From NCBI GenBank assembly GCA_046290435.1, contig JBKAGO010000033.1, forward strand, positions 186,001 to 250,000: 64,000 nucleotides of DNA. Direction: 5' to 3'. This stretch comes from CAVQUE01 sp046290435. GTDB lineage: Bacteria > Actinomycetota > Acidimicrobiia > Acidimicrobiales > UBA8592. The translations under genes were made by a program, and so were the position numbers. The notes under the pieces are model-generated. The model had not been told where the DNA came from and did no database searches. It was given only the letters and a program-made list of their open reading frames with translations. Positions 46,488 through 55,602 of this stretch are shown one piece after another (positions within the stretch are counted from its first letter, which is position 1; every line of letters begins with the position of its first letter).

Positions 46488-47720
46488 ATGGATCTGACCT
46501 ACCCGCCCGAGGCCGAAGCGTTCCGTTCCGAGGTGCGTGCCTGGCTGGCCGACAACCTGCCCACGGGCTGGTTCGACGACGACGTCGAGATGAGCGCCGA
46601 CGAGCGCGCCGAATTCAACCGCACCTGGCCCCAGAAGATGATCGAGGGCGGCTGGTACTGCGCCACCTGGCCCGCCGAGCTCGGCGGGCGGGGCCTGTCC
46701 ACGATGGAGGCGGTGGTGATGAACGAGGAGTTCCACGCCGCGGGCGCGCCGCAGCGTGGCGACTTCTTCGGCGACACCCTGGTCGGACCCACGATCTTGC
46801 AGTGGGGCACCGAGGAGCAGAAGGCCGAGTTCATCCCGAAGATCCTGCGCGGCGAGGTCGCCTGGTGTCAGGGGTTCTCCGAGCCCGATGCCGGCAGCGA
46901 TCTGGCGGCGCTCAAGACCACCGCCGTCCTCGACGGTGACGAATGGGTCATCAACGGCCAGAAGATCTGGACAACCCAGGGCTTCGACGCCGACTACATC
47001 TTCATCCTGTGCCGCACCGACCCGACCGCGAGCAAGCACAAGGGCATCTCGTATCTGTTGTGCCCGATGAACCAGCCCGGCGTCGAGGTGCGGCGCATCG
47101 TCCAGCCCGACGGCGGCGCCGAGTTCTGCGAGGTGTTCTTCACCGATGCCCGGTGCCCCGTCGCCAACGTCGTCGGTGGCGTCAACGAGGGCTGGAAGGT
47201 GGCGATGACCACCCTCGGGTTCGAGCGGGGCACCTCGGCCACCACCGGCTACCGCCGTTTCGAAAAGGAGTGGGAGGGCGTCCGCGACCTGGCCCGTGCC
47301 AACGGCGCCATCGACGATCCGGTGGTGCGCCAGCGCCTCGCGGCGACGTGGTCGAAGGTGCAGATCATGCGCATCAACGGGCTGCGCACGCTGAGCTCGG
47401 TGGTGCAGAAGCGCAAGGACCCCTCGATCGGTGCGCTCGGCGCCACCAACAAGGTCTTCTGGAGCAGCTACCACCAGGAGATCATGGAACTGGCGATGGA
47501 CATCGCCGGCATGGAGGGCCAGCTGCTGACCGGCGACCCCGAGGTCGAGGAATCGGTGCCCGGCTACGGCCGCCGCTTCCCGAGCCCGGACTATCCGGCC
47601 ACGGTGCTGCAGAGCTCGTTCTTCTTCAGCCGCAGCGAGACCATCTGGGGCGGCACCAGCCAGATCCAGAAGAACATCGTCGGCGAGCGCGTCCTGGGCC
47701 TGCCTCGCGAGCCGCGCTAG
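46488..47720 (+). CDS. Acyl-CoA dehydrogenase
   Basis: This is an FAD-dependent acyl-CoA dehydrogenase of 410 residues. Motifs include WCQGFSEPDAGSDLAALKT (about 126-144), WVINGQKIWTTQGFDADYIF, NVVGGVNEGWKVAMTTLGFE, and the C-terminal ETIWGGTSQIQKNIVGERVL. It is similar in layout to the enzyme at 8814 but has the DADYIF loop and a longer N-terminus (LTYPPEAEAFRSEVRAWLAD). The fine substrate class is unknown. It overlaps the convergent YihY-type gene by 4 nt. Confidence 0.92.
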   Translation: MDLTYPPEAEAFRSEVRAWLADNLPTGWFDDDVEMSADERAEFNRTWPQKMIEGGWYCATWPAELGGRGLSTMEAVVMNEEFHAAGAPQRGDFFGDTLVGPTILQWGTEEQKAEFIPKILRGEVAWCQGFSEPDAGSDLAALKTTAVLDGDEWVINGQKIWTTQGFDADYIFILCRTDPTASKHKGISYLLCPMNQPGVEVRRIVQPDGGAEFCEVFFTDARCPVANVVGGVNEGWKVAMTTLGFERGTSATTGYRRFEKEWEGVRDLARANGAIDDPVVRQRLAATWSKVQIMRINGLRTLSSVVQKRKDPSIGALGATNKVFWSSYHQEIMELAMDIAGMEGQLLTGDPEVEESVPGYGRRFPSPDYPATVLQSSFFFSRSETIWGGTSQIQKNIVGERVLGLPREPR

Positions 47721-48688
47721 GAAGACGGGGCGTCGGTCTCGCGGCCGTCGTCGCCATTGTCGAGGTGATTCTCGATGCGATCGCGCAGCGTGGAGAACCG
47801 ATCGCCGATCGCCACCGGGTCGGTGTCGATGCCGGCACGGCGGGTCAGGACGTCGTTGACCTCGGCGCCGACGAGCATGACGATGCTCAGCAGATGGATG
47901 AGGGTGAGGCCCAACAGCACCGCACCGACCGTGCTCTGCAGCTGATTGCCGTCGGCGGACACCCGGACGTACACGGCGAAGCCCTGGGTGGCGATCACCC
48001 AGCCGAGCGTGGTGATGACGGCACCGGGCAGGTCGTAGCGCCACGGTGACCGGTGGTGCGGGCCCAGGTGGAACAGCACCATCGTCCACACCACGAGTCC
48101 GAGCACCGAGATCGGCGCGACGAGGACCTGCACGGGCGTCCCGCCCGGCAGCTGGGGCAACAAGGCGATGACGGTGGCCGCGGTGGCCACGATCACGATC
48201 GTGCTCACGCCGAGTCCGACGGCGGCGATGCGTACCCGCCACCAGCTGCGGCCCTCGGTGACCTCGTAGACCTCGTCGAGGGCCCGGATGACCCCGGCGA
48301 ACCCTCGGCTGAGGCTGTACAGCGCAACGATCGTGGCGGCGGTGGCGACCCCGGCGTTGCCGCCGGCGAAGAGCTCGGTGACGGCGTTCTCGAGGGTGGT
48401 GGAGTCGGCGAAGGTGTCGTTGACGAAGTCGAGCGCCGTCTGTTCGATGTTGTCGGCGATGTCGGTGCCGACGATCGCCTCGATCGAGCTGACGGTGCTC
48501 AACAACGCCAGGATCGTCGCCGGGATCGACAGCAGCGTCCAGAAGGTGATGCTGGCAGCGAGGTCGCCGACGCGGTCCTCCTGGTACTCCTCGACGACGT
48601 CGACACCGAGCGTCCAGACCCAGCGCACCAGGCGCCGCGGCGCCAACGGCGGCCGGGTGGTGCGCAGATCGGGGTCGGTGAGGAACAT
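47717..48688 (-). CDS. YihY/BrkB-family membrane protein
   Basis: The 323-residue polytopic membrane protein has about six TM helices. The family pattern is visible in GDLAASITFWTLLSIPATIL (about 37-56), then ALYSLSRGFAGVIRALDEVY and TEGRSWWRVRIAAVGLGVS. Later come LPGAVITTLGWVIATQGFAV and LIHLLSIVMLVGAEVNDVL. Its role is not settled (some members were once called RNase BN). I chose the ATG at 48688, with TAGCCT 10 nt upstream; the frame is open to 49039 but that part is a shadow. Confidence 0.85.
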   Translation of the reverse strand: MFLTDPDLRTTRPPLAPRRLVRWVWTLGVDVVEEYQEDRVGDLAASITFWTLLSIPATILALLSTVSSIEAIVGTDIADNIEQTALDFVNDTFADSTTLENAVTELFAGGNAGVATAATIVALYSLSRGFAGVIRALDEVYEVTEGRSWWRVRIAAVGLGVSTIVIVATAATVIALLPQLPGGTPVQVLVAPISVLGLVVWTMVLFHLGPHHRSPWRYDLPGAVITTLGWVIATQGFAVYVRVSADGNQLQSTVGAVLLGLTLIHLLSIVMLVGAEVNDVLTRRAGIDTDPVAIGDRFSTLRDRIENHLDNGDDGRETDAPSS

Positions 48689-48698
48689 CTCCCGGCCG

Positions 48699-48704
48699 AG
48701 GCTA
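48699..48704 (-). promoter_or_regulatory. Candidate -10 box of a near-leaderless transcript (YihY-type gene)
   Basis: TAGCCT on the minus strand ends 10 nt before the ATG at 48688. The 10-nt leader (CGGCCGGGAG) ends in GGGAG, which could also act as a short ribosome-binding site. Confidence 0.4.
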
Positions 48705-48783
48705 GGCGCGCCCGGTGTGGGCCGAATGGACGTGTTCGCCTCGCGTCGCTCAGCGCCTCGCGGCCTCGACCGACCGGGACGGC

Positions 48784-50031
48784 GTGTCCCGTCGTCCCGC
48801 CGCGCTGTGCGCACTGATCCTGATGCTGACCCTGGCCCCCGGTTGTGCGTCTGCATCACGAGCGACGGACCTCGAAGCCCGTTCGGTCGATGTCGCTGCG
48901 AGCCCCGGCACCAGCCCCAGCGCGACCGACACCGACACCGACACCGCTGTCGTCGACGTGTCGACGGAGGCCTCCATCGGGTGGGCCGGGCCCGATGCCG
49001 TGCTGCGAACCACGACGGGCGCGCTCGACACCGCACCACCCGTCGACCTGGCGTTCGCCGACCCGTGCGCCGCGGGTGCAGACGTCGCCGATCATCGAGC
49101 GGCGCTCGACGCGCTGGCGCCCGACTGGGCCGCCGGCGACCTCATGGAACGCATCGAGTTGCCCGACGGCTCCGCGCTCTGGATCTTCGGTGACTCCTTC
49201 CTCGGGGCCGTCGACACCGGTGCTCTCGAGCCGGGATGGCGCTTCGTCAACAACACTGCGCTGCGCCAGCGCGGTGCCTGCTTCGAGCTCGTGCCGGGGT
49301 TCGGTGGCGGTTCGTGGATCCCGAGCGTCGAGGCGGACATCGTGTTGTGGCCCCAGGAGGCCCTGGTGCTCGGCGACGAGCTCTTCGTGTTCAGCATCCG
49401 CATCGAGCGCGACCCGTCGCACCCGCCGGGACTCGACTTCCGTCAGGTCGGCGGGCTCATCGCCGTGTACGACCTCGACGATCTGTCCGTGCCGCGAACG
49501 ATGGTGTTCGACGTTCCCGACATCCGGGGAAACCCCTTCGGTTGGGGTGCGCTCGTCGAGGACGGCTTCGTCTACGCCTACGCCCACGAGGAGCCCACCG
49601 GGACCTTCGTCGCCCGCTTCCCGGTCGACGCCGTGAACGCCCCCGAGCGGTGGACGTTCTGGGACGGCTCGGGCTGGGTGCCCGACCATGGTCGGGCGGT
49701 TCCGGTGATCGAGCGTCGTGCCCGGGTGGTCGCCGATGGTGATGGCTACGTGGCCTTCTCCATTCCGGTGTTCGAGCGGAATCTCGAGGTCTGGCGTGCA
49801 CCGGCGCCGGAGGGGCCGTGGTCGAGAGCGTTCGTCGTCGACATCGAGGCCGACGGGGCAGACCCCGACCCGACGGTTCCCTCGTGGGTGTACGAGCCGC
49901 TCGTCATCGGCGACGTGTCCGAGAGCGCGACGGTCGCGGTGAACTACCTGCCCTTCGAACCGCATCTCATTCCGGGCCAGGTCGCACTCTATGGCCCACG
50001 GTTCATCGAGGTCCCGCTCGCTGCGAGCTGA
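48784..50031 (+). CDS. Lipoprotein with DUF4185-like propeller
   Basis: With the GTG start at 48784 the protein has 415 residues. It has a signal segment and a lipobox (TLAPGC). The mature protein has propeller-like repeats with aromatic and Asp-rich loops: GSALWIFGDSFLGAVDTGAL, RGACFELVPGFGGGSWIPSV, EADIVLWPQEALVLGDELFV, NPFGWGALVEDGFVYAYAHE. The IFGDSFLG pattern resembles DUF4185-type proteins that may bind glycans. The substrate is unknown. An earlier ATG at 48715 would add residues that spoil the signal peptide. Confidence 0.72.
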   Translation: MSRRPAALCALILMLTLAPGCASASRATDLEARSVDVAASPGTSPSATDTDTDTAVVDVSTEASIGWAGPDAVLRTTTGALDTAPPVDLAFADPCAAGADVADHRAALDALAPDWAAGDLMERIELPDGSALWIFGDSFLGAVDTGALEPGWRFVNNTALRQRGACFELVPGFGGGSWIPSVEADIVLWPQEALVLGDELFVFSIRIERDPSHPPGLDFRQVGGLIAVYDLDDLSVPRTMVFDVPDIRGNPFGWGALVEDGFVYAYAHEEPTGTFVARFPVDAVNAPERWTFWDGSGWVPDHGRAVPVIERRARVVADGDGYVAFSIPVFERNLEVWRAPAPEGPWSRAFVVDIEADGADPDPTVPSWVYEPLVIGDVSESATVAVNYLPFEPHLIPGQVALYGPRFIEVPLAAS

Positions 50032-50050
50032 CGGGCCTCGCTCCGCCCCG

Positions 50051-50056
50051 TATGCT
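50051..50056 (+). promoter_or_regulatory. Candidate -10 box of a near-leaderless transcript (GT-C-like gene)
   Basis: TATGCT ends 9 nt before the ATG at 50066. The leader CCCGGGGCC lacks a ribosome-binding site. Confidence 0.4.
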
Positions 50057-50065
50057 CCCGGGGCC

Positions 50066-51940
50066 ATGTCGGCAACTGCAGACGACGCTGCCGGCGGCCC
50101 ACCTGCTCTCGGGCGCACCGAGGTCACGTGCGCCGCCGTGGGCTCCGTGATCCTTGCGACGGTGTTGCTGCTTCCCCTCTTCGCGTCGGGTTCGCTGCTG
50201 CACTTCGACCTGGTCGCCACCCCCCACATCGAGATCACTCCCGGTGTGTGGGGACTCGGGCCGGAGCTTCCCCGGCTCGGCCCGCTCGAGATCGTCCTCG
50301 CCGCCTTCGCACGAATCATCGGAGGTCCCGCTGCGGTCACGTTGTTCCTGTGGTCCTCGATCGTCACGGCGACGTTGGGGGCCCATCTCCTGGCCCGCCG
50401 TTGGGGGGCGGAGCCATGGAGCGCAGCGGGGGCGGCGGTGCTCTACGGATGCGGGCCGTGGATCGTGACGAGGCTCACCGCAGGCCACCTGACCATGGTC
50501 GGCGCCGCAGCGGTGCTGCCGTGGCTGCTCCGCCGGGTCGTGGGTCCCGCCGCGACGCGGTGGTCCATCATCAGCAGCGCCGCGGTGCTCGCAGTGTTCG
50601 GCTTCTACGGGGGCCTGCTGGCCGGGGCGCTGCTGCTGGCCGGGCTCGTCGCCGGGTCCGTCCGCCCCACCGACCTGGTCCCGGCGGCGCTGGTCCAGCT
50701 GGTCTGGTCGGTGCCGGCGGCGCTGGTGTTCGCGGCGCCCGGAGATGCGACCGGCGCGGCCGCTTTCCCCTCCGGTGTCGACGAGGTCGCCGACGTGGCG
50801 GGGCTGTTCGTCGGCATGGGCTTCTGGCAGGACCTCCTGCAGGTGGGCGGCGATGTGTCGGCGACCGATGTCGTGCTCGCCGTCGTGGTGGCCGCGTTGG
50901 CGTCGGTCGGTGCGGCGGGACTCGAGACACGGCTCCGGCGGGGCCTGTCGTTGCTGGCGCTCGCACCGGTGGCGGCGGTGCTCGCGGATTCGATCCCCGT
51001 GCTGCGCAACGGCTACGCCCGCCTCAGCGAGCTGGGCCCGCTGATCGTGCTGCGCGAGCCGCAACGGCTGGTGATCCTCACCGTCGTGGTCCTGGCTCCG
51101 TTGGCGGCTGTCGGCTCGACGCGCCTGGCGGCACGGACCTCGTCGGTCCTCGAACCCTCGCGGCGGGTGCTGCTCGTCGTCGTGGCCGTGCTGCTCGCCG
51201 CGCCCGGTATCGCCCACGTGCGCGACACCATCGAGCCCACCGAGCTGCCGCCCGAGTGGGCGCAGGCCCGTGAGCGGATCGACGAGCAGCCCGGCGGTGT
51301 GCTGGTCCTTCCCTGGGAGCGCTACCTGGACATCGGGCTCGTGGACGGGCGGCGGGTGCTGAACCCGGCGCTGGCCTTCTTCGGCGGCGACGTGCGCATC
51401 GCCGGCGACCTCGGCCTCGCCGAACGATCCGAGGAACGGCGCGACGCACGCGAAGGCGCCCTCGAGGACGGCCTGGCGGACCTCGAGGGGCCCGTCACCG
51501 ATGCGTCGTACCTGGCGTCGATCGGGATCGACTGGATCGTGCTGCTCCACGAGATCGACTACACACGCCACCTCCGGTTGCTCGACGACCCCGCGCTCGA
51601 GCCGGTGATCGCGGCCGGCAGCCTGGACCTGATCCGTGTGGCGGGGGCGACGGGGCCGGCGGAGACGTCGGCCGGTGCGGCGGTCACCGTCGACCAGTAC
51701 CTGGACCCGCTCGCACGCGTGCGGTCCAGCGAGGAGGTGGTGTGGGACCGCGCCTACCAGCGGGGGTGGCTGCGGGGATTCACCCCCGCCCAGCGTGGTC
51801 CCGACGGGCGCCTGGTGTTGGCGGGCTCGTCGTCGGTCATCTGGTACTGGCCCGCGTTGCTCGTCGTCGGTGCGTATGTGATCGCCGCGCTCGTGGTGAT
51901 CCGGACCGCAAGATCCGCCAGAATCCCACGCTGCGAGTGA
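50066..51940 (+). CDS. Polytopic membrane protein, GT-C-like
   Basis: The 624-residue protein has about 11-13 TM helices. The first extracellular loop (GSLLHFDLVATPHIEITPGV) ends in an acidic/aromatic pattern seen in GT-C glycosyltransferases. A Trp-rich stretch (RRWGAEPWSAAGAAVLYGCG) follows, and a soluble C-terminal domain (about 410-590) with a strand-helix pattern. It is similar in topology to the start of the AftD-like protein at 55603. I infer a role in envelope polysaccharide synthesis, but no enzyme family is certain. The frame before 50066 is a shadow. Confidence 0.68.
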   Translation: MSATADDAAGGPPALGRTEVTCAAVGSVILATVLLLPLFASGSLLHFDLVATPHIEITPGVWGLGPELPRLGPLEIVLAAFARIIGGPAAVTLFLWSSIVTATLGAHLLARRWGAEPWSAAGAAVLYGCGPWIVTRLTAGHLTMVGAAAVLPWLLRRVVGPAATRWSIISSAAVLAVFGFYGGLLAGALLLAGLVAGSVRPTDLVPAALVQLVWSVPAALVFAAPGDATGAAAFPSGVDEVADVAGLFVGMGFWQDLLQVGGDVSATDVVLAVVVAALASVGAAGLETRLRRGLSLLALAPVAAVLADSIPVLRNGYARLSELGPLIVLREPQRLVILTVVVLAPLAAVGSTRLAARTSSVLEPSRRVLLVVVAVLLAAPGIAHVRDTIEPTELPPEWAQARERIDEQPGGVLVLPWERYLDIGLVDGRRVLNPALAFFGGDVRIAGDLGLAERSEERRDAREGALEDGLADLEGPVTDASYLASIGIDWIVLLHEIDYTRHLRLLDDPALEPVIAAGSLDLIRVAGATGPAETSAGAAVTVDQYLDPLARVRSSEEVVWDRAYQRGWLRGFTPAQRGPDGRLVLAGSSSVIWYWPALLVVGAYVIAALVVIRTARSARIPRCE

Positions 51941-52065
51941 CGACGGTCACGTTCGGCGCGAGTTGCGAAGATTTCTGGCGGCCTTCTTGCGTACTTCTTG
52001 CAAAGCTGCGTAGATTTCCGCGATTGCGGTTTCCGAGGGGTAACCGCTCCGCCAGGGGGGCTTCC

Positions 52066-52674
52066 ATGTCAGGTGCATCCATCCGTCGTATCGGCGCCGT
52101 GGTGCCGGTGCTCATCCTCGCCGCTCTGGCGGTGTCGGGAATCGCCGGCGCGTTCCAGGCCGACGACGAAGAAGCCGTCGATCTCGGACCGCAGATCGCG
52201 GACTACACCAATGCCGACGGCGAATCGGACGTTGCGGGCTATCTCATCGCCGATGCGGCGTTCAACGCAGCGCCGCCGGTGCTGCTCGGCGAGACCCTCG
52301 AGGTCCGTGTGTTCGGCTGCACCGAAGGTTCGCCCGTGCTCGTCGAGCTGATCCCGCGGGTGCTGAACGAAGCCGAGGCCGCGGCTCAGGCCGACCTCGC
52401 CGACGACGAGAAGCTCCTCGAGGACTTCGAGATCGTCATCGACGAGGCCGAGGCCCTGGCCGACGGCTCGTCCTATGAGGTCGAGGTGCCGGAGAACACC
52501 CCGCTCGGGTTCACCCGGCTGCGTGTCACGTGTGAGGGCGCCGAGGGCGAGCTCGTGACCGACACCGTGCTGAACGTCATCACCGAGGCCGATGTCGACG
52601 ACGAGACCGAGCCGGTCACCGCCGTCGACGCCGGCGACACCCCCACCGCCCTGGTGGTTCCGCCGGCCGGCTGA
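52066..52674 (+). CDS. Secreted or anchored protein of unknown function
   Basis: The 202-residue protein starts MSGASIRRIGAVVPVLILAA and has a signal peptide that ends near SGIAGAFQA. The mature part is acidic with two Cys (VFGCTEGSP and RVTCEGAEG) that may form a disulfide in a beta-sandwich-like domain (VELIPRVLN, ENTPLGFTRLRVTC). The tail is Ala/Val/Thr-rich. I do not recognise it. The 125-nt gap before it holds AT-richer sequence including TTGCAA and TAGATT (about 51998-52015), possible promoter elements. Confidence 0.65.
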   Translation: MSGASIRRIGAVVPVLILAALAVSGIAGAFQADDEEAVDLGPQIADYTNADGESDVAGYLIADAAFNAAPPVLLGETLEVRVFGCTEGSPVLVELIPRVLNEAEAAAQADLADDEKLLEDFEIVIDEAEALADGSSYEVEVPENTPLGFTRLRVTCEGAEGELVTDTVLNVITEADVDDETEPVTAVDAGDTPTALVVPPAG

Positions 52675-52777
52675 GCCGGTTCCTCTCTCTGGTCGCAGGC
52701 ACGACCGGACGGGCGTCTCGCCCTCCGGTCGTCGCCGGTGACCCAGATGTCGTCTCTGCCGGATCGGGGGATCGCTG

Positions 52778-54880
52778 GTGCGAGTACTGTTCAACAGCTG
52801 GCGTGACCTCGCCCACCCGCTCGCCGGGGGCGCCGAGGTGGTGCTCGACCAGCTGGCTTCGGGTCTCGTGCAGCGAGGCCACCACGTCGAGGTCCGCTGC
52901 GGCGGACCCAACGACACCCGGGCGTACCCGGTCCACTGCGGTGGCGGCGATCTCAGTCAGTACCTGCTCACCCCGCTGCACCACCGCCGCCTCGGCCGTG
53001 AGGCCGACGTCGTGGTCGACGTCAGCAACGGCATGAGCTTCTTCACGCCGCTGTTCGACCGTTCGGTCCCCACGGTTTCGTTCGTCCATCACGTCCACAC
53101 CGAACAGTGGGGCATGTACTTCCCGGAGCCGATCGCAGCCATCGGTCGTCGTCTCGAGACCGACGCGATGCCCCGGGCGTATCGCAACGGCCTGACGGTC
53201 ACCGTCTCGCCGTCGTCGATGCAATCGCTCGTGGACATCGGCGTCGATCCCGATCGCATCCGCGTGCTGCCGCCGGCGGCCACGCTCGAGGCCGTCGAGA
53301 CGCCACGCTCGGCGACGCCGGTCTTCGTGGCGCTCGGTCGCCTCACAGCCCACAAGCGCGTCGACCTGCTGCTCGAGATGTGGGAGCGGGTCCGTCCCGT
53401 CACCGGCGGCGAGCTCGTCATCATCGGTGACGGCCCCGAACGTTCCCGGCTCGAGGCCCTCGATGCCGCCGGCGCCCGGTTCGTCGGCTCGGTCGACGAG
53501 CACACCAAGGCGTCGCTGTTGGCCTCGTCGTGGACGCTCGTCCACGCCGCGTCGCACGAGGGCTGGGGCCTGGTCATCACCGAGGCCGGTCTGGCCGGGG
53601 TCCCGTCGCTGGGGTTCGACGTGGCCGGTGTCCGTGACGCCATCGTCGATGGTGTCTCCGGTCGGCTCGCCGCAGATGTCGACTCCTTCGTCGAGCGCTG
53701 GATCGAGCTGGGTACTTCGTCGACCCTGCGCACCGAGCTCGGTGTCGGGGCCCATCACCGGGCAGCGTCGGCCAAGCTCGAGACGCGTGTCGACGTGTTC
53801 GAGGCCACCCTCGAAGAAGCCGTGGCCCTGCATCGCCTCGGTCCCAGGGGTCGTGCCACGGCCGGCGACGCCATCGGCCAGATGGTGATGAGCGCGAACG
53901 GCGCGATGCTGCAGGCATCGCTCGGCTCGTGGCGCTCGGGCCGTGTGCTGAGCTCGATCATCATCCCCGCCTACGACGAGGCCGAGCGTCTTCCGGCACT
54001 GCTGGGCGAGATCGGCGACCACGTCGATCTCGACTCGACCGAGATCATCGTCGTCGACGACGGCTCGGCCGATGCCACCGCTGCGGTCGCCGAGGCCGCC
54101 ATGGCCACCTTCCCGCATGCCGCGGTGCTGCGGGCGCCCACCAACATGGGCAAGGGTGCGGCACTACGTCGCGGCATGGCCGCCGCACGTGGCGAGTCGG
54201 TCGTCTTCATGGACGCCGACATGGCCACCGACCTCAGCTGCCTGCGCCCGTTGATCGCAGCCCTGATCGACTGCCCCGTCGCCATCGGCTCCCGAGCAGT
54301 CGACGGTGCCTCCGTCGAGGACGCATCGCTGAAGCGCAAGCTGATGGGTGGCGTCTTCAACACCTTGGTCCGCGCCCTCACCTCGGTCGACGTCGCCGAT
54401 TCCCAGTGCGGCTTCAAGGCCTTCCGCGCCGACGTCGCCCGCCTGTTGTTCGCATCGAGTTCCGAGAACGGGTTCGCGCTCGACGTCGAACTCCTCGACC
54501 TCGCTGCCCGGCTCGGGCTCGAGATCGCCGAGGTACCCGTCCATTGGCGAGCCGTTCCCGGCAGCAAGATCCGCCCGGTCCGCGATGCCGCCAAGATGGC
54601 CGTCGCCGTCGGCCGCATCGCCCACCGGTCGCACCGACCGCTGCTCCCGCTGCTGACCCTCGACGAGGTCACCGAGCCGCAGGGTTGGGCCAAAGAGGTC
54701 CGGGACCTCGTGCGGGCCGGCGACCCGATCTTCGTCGGCGAATCGAGTGTCACGATCGTGCTCCCGGGGCTCGACGGTGACCTCATCGACCTGGTCGGTG
54801 CCCGCCTCGAAGATGGGCTGGGCATCGCCCCTCGGCGTTCGAGCGTCGACGCCGGCCATCTCTTCGCTGCCGTCTCCTGA
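52778..54880 (+). CDS. GT4-GT2 fusion glycosyltransferase
   Basis: The 700-residue cytoplasmic protein joins two glycosyltransferases. Residues 1-350 are GT-B of family GT4: LFNSWRDLAHPLAGGAEVVL, FVALGRLTAHKRVDLLLEMW, LVIIGDGPERSRLEAL and the donor-site ASHEGWGLVITEAG. Residues 385-620 are a GT-A domain of family GT2: SSIIIPAYDEAERLPALLGE, IIVVDDGSADATAAVAEAA and MDADMATD, as in polyprenyl-phosphate sugar transferases. It has no membrane helix. One polypeptide may therefore make a glycan linkage and supply an activated sugar (inferred). The start is a GTG after a 103-nt gap. Confidence 0.85.
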   Translation: MRVLFNSWRDLAHPLAGGAEVVLDQLASGLVQRGHHVEVRCGGPNDTRAYPVHCGGGDLSQYLLTPLHHRRLGREADVVVDVSNGMSFFTPLFDRSVPTVSFVHHVHTEQWGMYFPEPIAAIGRRLETDAMPRAYRNGLTVTVSPSSMQSLVDIGVDPDRIRVLPPAATLEAVETPRSATPVFVALGRLTAHKRVDLLLEMWERVRPVTGGELVIIGDGPERSRLEALDAAGARFVGSVDEHTKASLLASSWTLVHAASHEGWGLVITEAGLAGVPSLGFDVAGVRDAIVDGVSGRLAADVDSFVERWIELGTSSTLRTELGVGAHHRAASAKLETRVDVFEATLEEAVALHRLGPRGRATAGDAIGQMVMSANGAMLQASLGSWRSGRVLSSIIIPAYDEAERLPALLGEIGDHVDLDSTEIIVVDDGSADATAAVAEAAMATFPHAAVLRAPTNMGKGAALRRGMAAARGESVVFMDADMATDLSCLRPLIAALIDCPVAIGSRAVDGASVEDASLKRKLMGGVFNTLVRALTSVDVADSQCGFKAFRADVARLLFASSSENGFALDVELLDLAARLGLEIAEVPVHWRAVPGSKIRPVRDAAKMAVAVGRIAHRSHRPLLPLLTLDEVTEPQGWAKEVRDLVRAGDPIFVGESSVTIVLPGLDGDLIDLVGARLEDGLGIAPRRSSVDAGHLFAAVS

Positions 54881-54891
54881 GCCGCCCTGCG

Positions 54892-55599
54892 ATGACTCCC
54901 ACGCCGACGCGGCGCCACATCCTGTCGCTGTTGGTCCGCGAGCGCAGCGATCCCGACCCGTACTACCTGGCGCTGGCGCGGCGGACGGTCGACGAACTGC
55001 CCGTCGAGCTCGACGGGGCGTCGGTCATCGATCTGGGTTGCGGTTCGGGTCACGACGCCGAGGCGATGCGCCTGCGCGGGGCGTCGGTGGTCAGCATCGA
55101 CATCGATCCCGACACGGCCCGTCGTGCGTTCACCAGGGGCACCCCGAGCCTCGCGGCCAGCGCCCTGTCCACCCCTTTCGCAGATGATTCCTTCGACGGG
55201 GTGTACTGCTCCAACGTCCTGGAACACGTGCCCTCGCCCGAGGCGTTCTTCGACGAGGTGGGCCGGGTCTTGCGGCCCGGAGGCTGGGCGTGGGTGTCGT
55301 GGACGAACTGGTACTCGCCGTGGGGAGGGCACAACATCACCCCGCTGCACTACCTCGGTCCCGAGCGGGGACTGGCGGCGTGGTCGCGCCTGTTCGGCGC
55401 ACCCGACAAGAACGTGCCGGGCGAGGGGCTGTTCGTCACGACGATCGGTGGCATTCTCGAGCTCGTCGAGGGCTCCGACGACCTCGATCTCGTCGATGCC
55501 TGGCCCCGCTACTACCCGGGCCAGCGCTGGATCCTGAGTGTTCCGGGCGTGCGTGAGGTCCTCACCTGGAACTGCGCGATGCTCCTGCGGCGACGCTGA
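54892..55599 (+). CDS. Class I SAM-dependent methyltransferase
   Basis: The 235-residue protein has motif I VIDLGCGSGHDAEAMRLRGA (about 44-63), then VVSIDIDPDTARRAF, the motif II acidic FADDSFDGVYCSNVLEHVPS and motif III VLRPGGWAWVSWTNWYSPWG. It is of the Methyltransf_11 type. The Trp-rich stretch after motif III and the gene context (polysaccharide locus) point to a glycan or lipid substrate, which is inference. It begins 11 nt after the fusion glycosyltransferase. Confidence 0.88.
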   Translation: MTPTPTRRHILSLLVRERSDPDPYYLALARRTVDELPVELDGASVIDLGCGSGHDAEAMRLRGASVVSIDIDPDTARRAFTRGTPSLAASALSTPFADDSFDGVYCSNVLEHVPSPEAFFDEVGRVLRPGGWAWVSWTNWYSPWGGHNITPLHYLGPERGLAAWSRLFGAPDKNVPGEGLFVTTIGGILELVEGSDDLDLVDAWPRYYPGQRWILSVPGVREVLTWNCAMLLRRR

Positions 55600-55602
55600 G
55601 AC

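Noticed and set aside
47717..49039. Longer start for the YihY-type protein
   Set aside because: The extra N-terminal part is a basic, Arg-rich shadow of the next gene. The ATG at 48688 has a -10-like box and matches the family length.
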